The notes under the pieces are model-generated. The model searched no databases. It saw only the letters and a program-made list of their open reading frames with translations, and was not told the origin of the DNA. A program made the position numbers and the translations under genes. 64,000 nucleotides of DNA from Solirubrobacter deserti (lineage in GTDB: Bacteria > Actinomycetota > Thermoleophilia > Solirubrobacterales > Solirubrobacteraceae): NCBI RefSeq assembly GCF_003344625.1, contig NZ_QPKJ02000009.1, positions 62,001 to 126,000 of the forward strand, in the 5' to 3' direction. Below are positions 22,204-32,300 of this stretch, piece by piece (the stretch's first letter is position 1; each line of letters begins with the position of its first letter).

Positions 22204-23556
22204 ATGACTGCGAACCGCCAACGACTGCTCCTTGCCGCCGTGATGTCCGGCCTGCTGCTCGCGATGCTCGACCAGACGATCGTCGGCACCGCGCTGCCCG
22301 CGATCGTCGAGCGGCTGGGTGGCTCGGAGTCGCTGTACGTGTGGGTCGTCACCGCGTACCTGGTGCCGGCGACGGTGTCGTTGCCGATCTACGCGCGGCT
22401 GTCGGATCGTTGGGGACGGCGCGCGCTGCTGCTTGTCGGGATGGCGATCTTCCTGCTCGGCTCGGGTCTGTCGGCGGCGGCGCAGACGATGGAGCAACTG
22501 GTCGCGTTCCGCGCGCTGCAGGGGCTCGGTGCGGGCGCGCTCGAGGGCTTGAGCTTCATCCTCGTCGCCGACCTCTACGGCGGCAAGCGCAACGCGGCGC
22601 TGCAGGGCGCGCTCGCGGGCCTGATGGGCGTGAGCTTCATCGCCGGGCCGCTGCTGGGCGGGTTCATCGCGGACGGGATCGGCTGGCGGTGGGTGTTCCT
22701 CGTGAACCTGCCGATCGGGCTCGCCGCGCTGGCCGTGGTCGCGTCGGTGCTGCCGGCGAGCGTGGGGCGCAGTGAGGACCGGCGCGCTCGGCTGGACCTG
22801 GCCGGGATCGGGCTGCTGACGCTCGCGATCGGGCTCGTGCTGATCGGCCTGAGCGAGCGGGTGTGGCCGTTGGTCGCCGCGGGGTTGCTGCCGCTGGCCG
22901 CGTTCGTCGCGGTGGAGCGGCGGGCCGCGGCGCCGATCATGCCGCCCGCGCTGTTCGCGGAGCGTCGGACGGCGGCGATCCTCGTCGCGGGCACCTTCGG
23001 CGCGTTCGGCATGTTCGCGACGCTGCTCCTGCTCCCGCGCTACTTCCAGAGCGTCGAGGACGTGAGCGCCACGCACTCCGGGGTGCTGCTGTATCCGCTG
23101 CTGGTCGGGCTGATCGTGTCGATCAACGTCGCCGGCGGCGTGATCATGAAGCGCGGGGAGTTCCGCACGGTGATCCTCGGCGGCACGGTGCTGATCGGGC
23201 TGGGCGCATTCGGCTTCGCGACCTTCGACGGCGGCACCCCGCGCTGGGAGGCCATGGTCTTCATGGCGCTGATCGGGCTCGGCGTGGGGCCGCAGCTGTC
23301 GGGACTGCAGATCGCGCTCACCCGCACGCTGGCGCCCGCGCGGATCGGCGGCGGGCTCGGCGCGCTGATGCTGCTGCGGCAGGTCGGCGCGGCGGTGGCG
23401 TTGGCCGCCGCCGAGACGCTCTACCTGCGCGGCGACGATCCCGCCGTCGCCGCGGGGACGGGCATCGTCGTCATCGCGCTCGTGGGTGCGGTGATCGCGT
23501 CGGCGGCGCTGCTCTCCGTGCCACGGCCCGCAACACGGTTCGCGCTGGCAGCATGA
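22204..23556 (+). CDS. DHA2-type MFS drug-efflux transporter
   Basis: 450 residues. Helix 1 carries the DHA2 signature LAMLDQTIVGTALPAI; motif A is RLSDRWGRRALL; antiporter motif C is FIAGPLLGGFI. The hydrophobic profile fits the EmrB/QacA/MDR family, which exports drugs or toxic metabolites in exchange for protons. It is divergent from the PadR repressor, whose operator ends 11 bp before the ATG, so expression is probably released when PadR binds an inducer. The 3' end overlaps the convergent second MFS gene by 86 bp. Confidence 0.85.
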   Translation: MTANRQRLLLAAVMSGLLLAMLDQTIVGTALPAIVERLGGSESLYVWVVTAYLVPATVSLPIYARLSDRWGRRALLLVGMAIFLLGSGLSAAAQTMEQLVAFRALQGLGAGALEGLSFILVADLYGGKRNAALQGALAGLMGVSFIAGPLLGGFIADGIGWRWVFLVNLPIGLAALAVVASVLPASVGRSEDRRARLDLAGIGLLTLAIGLVLIGLSERVWPLVAAGLLPLAAFVAVERRAAAPIMPPALFAERRTAAILVAGTFGAFGMFATLLLLPRYFQSVEDVSATHSGVLLYPLLVGLIVSINVAGGVIMKRGEFRTVILGGTVLIGLGAFGFATFDGGTPRWEAMVFMALIGLGVGPQLSGLQIALTRTLAPARIGGGLGALMLLRQVGAAVALAAAETLYLRGDDPAVAAGTGIVVIALVGAVIASAALLSVPRPATRFALAA

Positions 23557-24796
23557 GCGCGAGCACCGCCGCGCCCACGAACCCGAGCGGCAGGAACAGC
23601 GCGAGCCCGAACGCGGTGCCGAGCTGCGCCGACGTCGCCAGCAGCGCGGACGCCAGGCCCTGATCGGACGCGTCGACCGCGGCGGTGCCCTGCGCGGTCG
23701 ACGCCACCGAAGCCAGCCCGAGTCCCGCGCCCATGACGACGAACGCGACCAGCATCACCGGGATGGCGGGCGAGATCGCGAGCGCCAGCCCGCCCGCCCC
23801 GATCGCCGCCAGCCCGCCCGGGATCGCTCCGCGCCGCGGCCCGAGCAGCGAGGCCCCGATCACCGCCAGGTTGAACGGCGGGAACAGCAGCCCGGCGGTC
23901 GCCGGCGAGAGTCCGAGGTCCTGCTGCACGTGCAGCACGCACAGCAGGGCGATGGGCGTGGTCGTGGCGGTGAGGACGGCCGCGACCGCATTGGGGGAGA
24001 GGACGGCGCGGCGGCCGAGCACGCGCCGGTCGAGCAACGGGTTGGCCGCGCGCCGCTCGACGAAGAAGAGCGCGGCGAGCAGCACGGCGGCGAGCACGAG
24101 CGCGAGGGGATAGCCGGAGAGCGCGAGTACGAGCGCGCCGAGGCCGGTCGTGACGAGCACCGCGCCGGGGAGGTCGAGCGAGGCGGCGTGCGGCGAGGCG
24201 GCGGTGGCGGCGTGCGGCGAGGCCGCGTCCTCCTCATCGCGCGGGTCCGCGGCGCGGCTCTCCTCGAGCACGCGCGGCGCGAGCAGGGCCGCGACCAGGC
24301 AGACGGGCACGTTGACCAGGAACACCCAGCGCCAGTCGAGCCAGCCGCTCAGCAGGCCGCCGAGCACCCAGCCGCTGGCGCCGCCGCCGGCCGCCGCGGC
24401 GGTCCACCAGCCCAGCGCGCGGCCGCGGGCGCGCCCCGAGGGCCGGGCCGCGGTGACGAGCGCCAGCGCCGCGGGGGAGACGAGCGCCGCGCCGACGCCC
24501 TGCAGCGCGCGGCCCGTCAGCAGCAGCGCGCCGCTCGGGGCCAACGCGCACAGCAGCGACGCGCCGCCGAACACCCACAGGCCCGCGGTGAAGGTCAGGC
24601 GCCGGCCGTACCGGTCGGCGATGCGGCCCGCCGCCAGCAGGCAGCCGCCGAACACGAGCGGATAGACGGTCACGACCCACCCGAGGACCAGCTCGGACAA
24701 GCCGAGGTCGTCCTGGACGACCGGCAACGCGATGGCCACGATCGTCACGTCGAGGACGATCACGAACTGCGCGACGCACGGGAGCCCGACCTTCAT
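23471..24796 (-). CDS. Second MFS efflux transporter
   Basis: 441 residues from ATG 24796, with GGTGGG immediately upstream. Typical features are DVTIVAIALPVVQDDLG (helix 1), GRIADRYGRRLTF (motif A), and GGGASGWVLGGLLSGWLDWR (motif C region). The long central loop has two direct repeats of (S/A)PHAA. The last 20 or so residues are basic and proline-rich and are encoded opposite the end of the previous transporter gene. It is divergent from a CGNR zinc-finger regulator, a likely controller. Confidence 0.8.
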   Translation of the reverse strand: MKVGLPCVAQFVIVLDVTIVAIALPVVQDDLGLSELVLGWVVTVYPLVFGGCLLAAGRIADRYGRRLTFTAGLWVFGGASLLCALAPSGALLLTGRALQGVGAALVSPAALALVTAARPSGRARGRALGWWTAAAAGGGASGWVLGGLLSGWLDWRWVFLVNVPVCLVAALLAPRVLEESRAADPRDEEDAASPHAATAASPHAASLDLPGAVLVTTGLGALVLALSGYPLALVLAAVLLAALFFVERRAANPLLDRRVLGRRAVLSPNAVAAVLTATTTPIALLCVLHVQQDLGLSPATAGLLFPPFNLAVIGASLLGPRRGAIPGGLAAIGAGGLALAISPAIPVMLVAFVVMGAGLGLASVASTAQGTAAVDASDQGLASALLATSAQLGTAFGLALFLPLGFVGAAVLALMLPARTVLRAVARRAAPPTRSPHPRAR

Positions 24797-24836
24797 CCCA
24801 CCAGGCTGCCCGGCCCTGTTACCCTCAAACACGCTT

Positions 24837-25373
24837 ATGGTGGAAACACCACCGACCGCGGCGAACATGCGGCTCGACGGCGGGCATCCGGCGCTCGACC
24901 TCGTGAACACGATCTACGGGCAGGTCGGACAGCCGCCGGAGCACGACGTGCTGCAGACGCCGGAGGACTTGCGCACGTTCGCGGCGCGCGTGGGCGTCGG
25001 ACACGAGGCCGACGCGGCGGCGGTGAAGGCCGCGCGCGACCTGCGCGCCGCGTGCGAGGCCGCGTTCCGCGACGCAGACGCCGACGCGCTCGCCGTCCAC
25101 GCGCGCGCCGCGTACGCCGCCGGCCGCCTCGAACCCGGCGGCTGGACGTGGCCCGACGAGGACCCGCTCAGCATCGTCCATCGCCTCGCGCACGCCGCCA
25201 CCCAGCTCATCAGCAGCGAAGACCTGGACCGCCTCCGGGGCTGCAACGACTGCTGCTGGCTCTACCTCGACCGCTCGAAGAACCGCAGCCGCAAGTGGTG
25301 CTCGATGGCCGACTGCGGCACCAACGCCAAGAAGCGCCGCTACGTCGAGAAGCGTCGGCTCAGCCGGCCTTAG
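24837..25373 (+). CDS. CGNR zinc-finger transcriptional regulator (ABATE domain)
   Basis: 178 residues from ATG 24837. Residues about 10-120 resemble the stress-induced ABATE domain (LDGGHPALDLVNTIYG). The C-terminus is a CGNR zinc finger: GCNDCCWLYLDRSKNRSRKW, then CSMADCGTNAKKRRYVEKRR. The signature CGNR is altered to CGTN, while the Zn-binding cysteines are kept. A TACCCT -10 candidate (24820-24825) lies eleven bases before the ATG. It faces the MFS gene across 40 bp and probably regulates it. The 3' end overlaps the convergent membrane-protein gene by 14 bp. Confidence 0.8.
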   Translation: MVETPPTAANMRLDGGHPALDLVNTIYGQVGQPPEHDVLQTPEDLRTFAARVGVGHEADAAAVKAARDLRAACEAAFRDADADALAVHARAAYAAGRLEPGGWTWPDEDPLSIVHRLAHAATQLISSEDLDRLRGCNDCCWLYLDRSKNRSRKWCSMADCGTNAKKRRYVEKRRLSRP

Positions 25374-26241
25374 CCGCGGGCGCCGCCTGGAGGCGCTCCT
25401 CGGTGCCGGCCAGCAGCCCGCGTGTCCAGCGCTCGCTGAAGCCGGCGACGATCGCCAGCGCGATGAAGAAGTGCGTGCCCTGCGCGCCTTCGGCGACCTC
25501 GAGCGGCACGATCCCGGACTGCAGCAGCACGTAGGCCAGCAGCCCGCTGAGCGCGCCGACCAGCGGCCGCAGCGCACCCGCGGCGACGAGCGGCCCGATG
25601 CCGGACTCGGCGTGCGCGAACAGCGTGTGCAGCTTCAGGTTGCCGGACGTCATCCCGAACAGCACGCTCAGCACCGCGCCCAGCCCGCCGGCGAGCAGCA
25701 TGGCGAACAGCATCCAAGGGCTGTCGCCGGTCTCGGGCACCGCCTCCAGCCCGAGCGTCATCCCGGTGCCGGCCGCGGAGGTCAGCAGGAGCCCGACGCC
25801 GAGACCGCCGAGGTAGCGCAGCTGCGCGCGGCGCTGGGACGCGCGCGCGAAGTAGGCCTCGGCACGCTTGCACGCCGTCTCCAGGTACTTCATCTGCGAG
25901 CACTTGACGTTGTCGTGGCCGGCCTTGCGCATCGCCGCCTCGCGGTCGAGCTCGCGGAAGATGCCGGAGATCACGCCGTAGACCATCTGCAGGCACAGCG
26001 AGCGGTCGCGCCCGGACGTGAACGTCAGGTGGACCTGGCGGGAGAGCGTGTAGGCGCGGAACAACAGCTCCTCGATGTCCTGCGGCATGCGCACGTCGGG
26101 CGCCACCGAGAACTCGAGCCGGTCACGCTTCTCCGACTCGTTGCGGTAGAGCTCGATCGAGACCGCGATGCACGTGCCCTCGTAGCGCTCGATCGGGGTG
26201 TGGGGCTCGTTCACGGCCGAGAATGTCCCGCTCGTCAACAC
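25360..26241 (-). CDS. Hypothetical multi-pass membrane protein
   Basis: 293 residues from GTG 26241. The first 150 residues are a soluble charged domain with three cysteines (TCIAVS, SLCLQM, VKCSQM) and a long helix. Four hydrophobic segments follow (YLGGLGVGLLLTSAAGTG, MLLAGGLGAVLSVLFGM, PLVGALSGLLAYVLLQSG, FFIALAIVAGF), ending in a short polar tail. No known transporter or enzyme motif is seen. It is transcribed away from the RHS gene; the 148-bp gap between them must hold both promoters. Confidence 0.65.
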   Translation of the reverse strand: MLTSGTFSAVNEPHTPIERYEGTCIAVSIELYRNESEKRDRLEFSVAPDVRMPQDIEELLFRAYTLSRQVHLTFTSGRDRSLCLQMVYGVISGIFRELDREAAMRKAGHDNVKCSQMKYLETACKRAEAYFARASQRRAQLRYLGGLGVGLLLTSAAGTGMTLGLEAVPETGDSPWMLFAMLLAGGLGAVLSVLFGMTSGNLKLHTLFAHAESGIGPLVAAGALRPLVGALSGLLAYVLLQSGIVPLEVAEGAQGTHFFIALAIVAGFSERWTRGLLAGTEERLQAAPAAKAG

Positions 26242-26389
26242 CTTGTGCCATCACTCACAAGGGCGAACCAGCTCACCCCTATGGGTACGGATAACCCGCA
26301 CCCGAACATCGCGGCTGCTCGGAGGTTCAACTGGACCGGATCGTCCAGGCTGCGGAGCAACCTCGACTCGGTAAGGAGACCGGCCACAC

Positions 26390-29300
26390 ATGACCGCCAC
26401 GGAAGGCGCGGCGAAGCGGCTCACGCTGCTCGTCGCCCTGATCACGACCCTGCTCGCCGCGCCCGCGGCGCACGCCGCCACGGTGAAGCCGTCCAAGCCC
26501 ACCGGCGTGCCAGCCTCGATCGCGCAGGGCGGGTCGTTCACCGTCACGGTGCCGGTGAAGAAGGCGACCAAGAGGACGAAGGTCGCGCTCACGCTCTCCA
26601 AGGACGCGAAGGCCGACAAGAAGGACGTCAAGCTCGCGACGCTCAAGGCGGTCAAGAAGAAGTTCACGGCCAAGCTGACGATCAACGCGGCTCCTGGTGC
26701 GTACCAGTTGCTGGCGTGCGTCGGCAAGGCGTGCGCGGCGAAGCCGCTGAAGGTGACGGCGAAGGCCACGCCGCAGCCCGCACCGAGCGCCCCTACCGCG
26801 CCCGCGCCGATCTCGCGTCCTGCTCCTGGCAACGAGAACCTGCCGCCGGGCCCGACGCCGACGCCGGACCCGGACAGCAAGCCGGGTGATCCGACACCGA
26901 CCCCGACGCCCCCGCCGCCGATTCCCCAGGACCCGAAGGACGTCGCGCCGGAGCTCGACCCGGGTGCCGCCACGTCGGTCTACGACGCCACGAAGTTCCT
27001 GTACTCCGGCGCCGCGCCGATCCAGCGCAACGTGGAGCCGGGCGCGATCAGCGAGAAGACCGTGGCCGTGCTGCGCGGCACGGTCAAGGACCGCGACGGC
27101 AAGCCGATCGAGGGCGTCACGGTCACGATCGTCGACCACCACGACCTCGGCTTCACCCGCACCCGGGCCGACGGCCAGTTCGACATGGTCGTCAACGGCG
27201 GCGGCGTGACCGTGCAGTTCGAGAACGCCGGCTTTCTCCCGGTCCAGCGCACGCTGTCGCCGAACTGGCAGGACTACGAGACGCTCGACGACGTCGTGAT
27301 GGTTCCGGTGGACCCGAACGCGAAGGTCATCGACCCGAACTCGACGCAGCCGTTCCAGGTCGTCCAGGGCACCGAGTCCGAGGACAAGGACGGCGAGCGG
27401 CAGGCCACGTTGCTGGTCCCCAAGGGCACGGACGCCACGATGGAGCTGCCCAACGGCCAGACGCGCGCGGTCGACGAGCTCAAGATCCGCGTGACCGAGT
27501 TCACCTACGGCGAGCAGGGCGACGAGGCCATGCCGGGCTCGCTGCCCGCCAACTCGGGCTACACCTACGCCGCCGAGTTCAGCGTCGACGAGGCGCTGAA
27601 GGCCGGCGCGACCGAGGTCAGCTTCGACCAGCCGCTGATCAACTACACCGAGAACTTCATCGGCGCACCCGTCGGCTCGCCCGTCCCGACGGGCTACTAC
27701 GACCGCGAGACCGCCGAGTGGAAGGCGGCCAAGAACGGCCGCGTGATCGAGGTCCTGGCCGACGGGGTCGACACGGACGGCGACGGGAAGGCCGACAACG
27801 GCCTCGGCATCACCGACGACGAGCGCCGCCGGCTCGCGTCGCTGTACGAGCCCGGCCAGGAGCTCTGGCGCGTGCTCATCACCCACTTCACGCCGTGGGA
27901 CCACAACTGGCCGTACGGTCCGCCGCCGGGCGCCAAGCCGCCCAAGCTCAAGGAGTTCGAGTGGAAGGACCCGAACGACCCGTGCCAGCAGCAGGGCTCG
28001 GCGATCGGCTGTGAGACCCAGACGTTGAGCGAGTCGATCCCGCTCACCGGCACCGGCATGACGCTCGACTACTCGACCGAGCGCACGCCGGGCTGGCGCG
28101 TCGACGAGACGCTGCAGATCCCGATCACGGGCGCGACGATCCCGCCGCGGCTGAAGGGCATCTCGCTCACGATCGACGTCGCCGGCAAGACGATCGAGAA
28201 GCGCTGGTGTGACCCGAACTACCCGACCACGGGCGCGAGCACGTGCAAGGACTACCCGCTGATCACGCCCAACCTGGACTTCGCGTTCCGCTGGGATGGC
28301 CTGGACGCTTACGACCGCCAGATCCAGGGCCGCGTGACGGCGAAGATCAACGTGATCTACGTCTACGAGTTCAACTACTACGACGCACCCGAGGACTTCG
28401 AGTCGTCGTTCGGGCAGTTCGGCTCGGACACCCAGGTCTTCGACGGCCGCTTCGCGTGCGGCAACCGGTCCGGCAACATGGACACGCACTTCTTCTGCGG
28501 CATCCCGATCGGGCAGACGATCACGCGCGCCATCGGCTCCTGGGACGCGCGCCCGACGGACGGGCTCGGCGGCTGGTCGTTGCGCGATCACCACGCGTAC
28601 GACCCCGTGGAGCGCGCGCTGCGCCGCGGTGACGGCTCGACCGTCCGCTCGGAGGCCATGGCCCCGGTCGTGGAGACGCTCGCGGGCACGACCAACTCGG
28701 GCGTCGGCGGCGGCCGCGGCTCGAGCAACTACCCGAAGGACGGCGCGCCCGCCGACGAGTCCAACATCGACTACCTGGCCGACTACGTGCGCTCGCCCGA
28801 CGGCAACCTGTACCTGCACAACGGCCTCAACCGCAACGACATCTTCCGCATCAGCCGCGACGGCAAGATCTACCTGTTCGCCGGCAACGGGGTCAAGGGC
28901 GGCCAGCCGACGGGCGACGGCGGCCCGGCCAAGGCCGCCGGTCTCGGCACCGTGCAGCAGCTGGCGGCCGCGCCGGACGGCTCGCTGATCATCGCCTCCT
29001 ACGGCGACGACTGGGACACGGAGGTCCTGCGCAAGGTCTCGCCCGACGGGTCGAAGATCGAGCGCATCGCGGGCACGCTGGACCGCAGCGCGCCGATGGG
29101 TGACGGCAAGCCGGCGCTCGAGGCGCACATCGGCGTCGTCAACGACATGGCCGTCGCGCCCGACGGCACGATCTACTGGACCGAGCGTCCGACCCAGCGC
29201 AGCGGCTGGAAGGGCCTGCTGCGCAAGGTCGCGCCGGACGGGATCGTGACCACGGTCGCGGGCCTCGGCACCAAACCGGCCGAGAACGGCACGCCGGCGG

Positions 29301-32300
29301 CCGAGGCGTCGCTGGGCAGCGACCCGCAGGGTGTGGCGATCGGCAACGACGGCTCGATCTACATCGCCCAGCGCTACGAGAAGATGGTCACGCGCATCGA
29401 CCCGTCGGGCCGCGCGTTCCGCTTCGCCGGCAAGGGCAACCACGACGAGCGCGGCAAGCTCGGCCTCGGCGGCCAGGCCTCGCAGTCCTACATCGACTCG
29501 CCGTACACGCTCGCCGCGGGCACTGACGGCAACGTCTACATCCGCGTGCTCGGCTACGACGTCTCGCCGTCCTCGTCGGTGATCCTCCGCGTGGACCCCA
29601 ACGGCGTGCTCCAGCAGTACGCCGGCCGTCTGATCGGCACCTGCGGGTCCGGTGCCGTCGACGGCGAGGGCGCGACCAGCGTCTGCCTGTCCGACCACTC
29701 GCGCACGATCGGCGTGGACGGTGACGGCGGCCTGACGTTCGCCGACGGCCGCTACCGGATCCGCAAGGTCGCGCCGCCGCTGCCGGGCTTCGACGCCGAC
29801 GGGCTGGCGCTGCCGTCCAGCGACGGCTCCGAGGTCTACGAGTTCGACCGCAACGGCCGCCATCTGGCCACGCGCAACGGCTTCACGGGCGCGAAGATCC
29901 GCACGTTCGAGTACGACGCGGCCAAGCAGCTGGTGGGCGTGGTGGACGCGGGCGGCAACCGCACGCGGATCGAGCGCGACGGCGCCGGCAAGGCGCTCGC
30001 GATCGTCGCGCCGGGCGGGCCGCGCACGACGCTGGTCGTCAACAGCGACGGGTGGCTGGAGAGCGCGAAGAACCCCGCCGGCGAGGAGTTCCGCTTCACC
30101 TACGCGAACGGGCTCATCAAGTCCTTCCGCAAACCCGCGGGCGGGACGACGACGTTCGACTACGACGGCGTCGGCCGGCTGGTCAAGCACAACGGCGCCG
30201 ACGGCGAGCACCGCACGCTCACGCGTGAGGAGCTCGAGGACGGCACGCGCGTGACGATCACCACGGGCGGCGGCAAGGCCACCAAGTACACGATGCAGGT
30301 GCTCGACAATGGCGACCGCCGCCGCATCGTCGAGGAGCCGGCGGGCGGCAAGACGACCTCGACCGTACGCGTCGACGGGATCACCGAGCTGGTGCAGCCG
30401 GACGGCACCAAGACCGAGTACGAGATCGCGCCCGACCCGCGCTGGGGTGCGCAGGTGCCGATCGTGGCGGTCAAGACGGTCACGACGCCGGACGGTAAGA
30501 CGTCGGTGGTCAAGCGCACCGACCGCGTGTCGCTGGCGACGCCGCGGGACCCGTTCTCGCTCACGTCCCTGCGCACCTCGTTCGCCGAGACCGGCGGCGG
30601 GACGCGCACGTGGGAGTACAGCGACGAGACCGTGACCGAGACGAGCGCCGGCGGACGCACGACGACCACCAAGCTCGACGTGTACGGCCGCGTGCTCGAG
30701 CAGTCGCTCGATTCCGACCTCGCGCCGCTCGTGTACACCTACGACGAGCGCGGGCGCGCGAAGTCGATGAGCCAGGGCGCCGAGTCGGTCACCTTCGCCT
30801 ATGACGCCAAGCACCGCCTGGTGTCGGAGACCGACGCGGCCGGGCACGTGACGGGGTACGTCTACGACGACGCCGATCGCGTGATCGAGAAGCGCCTGCC
30901 GGGCGGGCGGACGTACCGCTACAGCTACGACGACAACGGCAACATCGAGACGATGACCTCGCCACGCGGCAAGGTCCATCGCTTCGGCTTCACCGACGGT
31001 GACCGCTCGCAGGACTACACGCCGGCGTCCTCGACGGGCAAGTACGCGCGGGCGTACTCGAACGACCGTGCCTTGCAGAGCGTCGGGCTGCCGAGCGGCG
31101 CGACACAGACGATGGGCTACGACACGGGCGGGCGGCTGACGTCCGAGGACCACGTGCAGTCCAAGCGCTCGTTCACGTACGAGGGCGGGCGCGACCAGTT
31201 CGACACGATCACGCGCTCGCTCGCTGATGGCAGCGGGGCGCAGACGCTCGATGTCGACTATGACGGCGCGCTGCCGAAGCGGCTGACGTTCGGCGGCGTG
31301 GCCGCCGGCACGTACGAGTACACGTACGGCGACCGGGTGCTGCCGACGGCCGAGAAGCTGACCGTGGGCGCGACGACGGTCACGCGCGAGCTCGGGTTCG
31401 ACGAGGACCGGCTGGCGACCAAGAGCGGCCCGTTCACGATCACGCGTCAGGGGCCGGGCGGCGCCGTGTCGAAGATCAGCGACGGCAAGCTCTCGCTCGA
31501 GTACGCCTACGACGACAACGGCCGGCCGGTCGGGCGGACCCTGAAGGTCGGAACCACCGAGCGCTTCTTCCAGCAGCTCACGTTCAACACCGTGGGCCTG
31601 GCGGGGGCGCGCTCCGAGCGCGTGGACGGCGCGGCGGACGCGCTGTCCTACGAGTACGACCCGGCGGGGCAGCTGCGGGCCGTCAAGCGCGGCGGGACCG
31701 TCGTCGAGTCGCACACCTACGACCTGGACGGCAACCGCCTGGGCGGCGGCGCCGAGTACGACGACCAGGACCGCCTGAAGGCGCGTGACGGCGTCAGCTA
31801 CACGTGGGACGCCGACGGCTTCCTGCTCAGCCGCGGGGCGGACACGTTCACGTACTCGCGCAGCGGCGAGCTGCTCGCGGCCAAGGGCGTCCTCTACAGC
31901 TACGACGCGATCGGGCGCCGGGTCGCGCGGATGGAGGGTGCGGCGAAGACCACGTACCTCTACGGCAACCCCGCGAACCCGTGGCAGGTCACGGCGTCGG
32001 TCGCCGGGGACGTGATCACGACGTACTTCTACGACGCCGACGATCGCCTGTTCGCGCTCGAGCGGGCGGGTGAGCGCTACTACGTGGGCGCGGACGCCAA
32101 CGGCTCGCCGCGGATCGTGGTGCGCGCGTCCGACGGGGTCGTCGTGCGCAAGGTGGCGTACGATGCGTTCGGCGTCGAGACGCAGGTCACGGGCACGTTC
32201 GAGCTGGCGATCGGCTTCGCGGGCGGCCTGCGCGACGGCGTGACCGGGCTCGTGCGCTTCGGCCTGCGCGACTACGACCCGGTCGCGGGGCGCTTCACGG

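Noticed and set aside
22146..22352. N-terminal extension of the PadR protein to a GTG at 22352
   Set aside because: It would overlap the MFS gene and cross the operator; family members begin at SLRHALLGLL, and a -10 element sits eight bases before GTG 22145.
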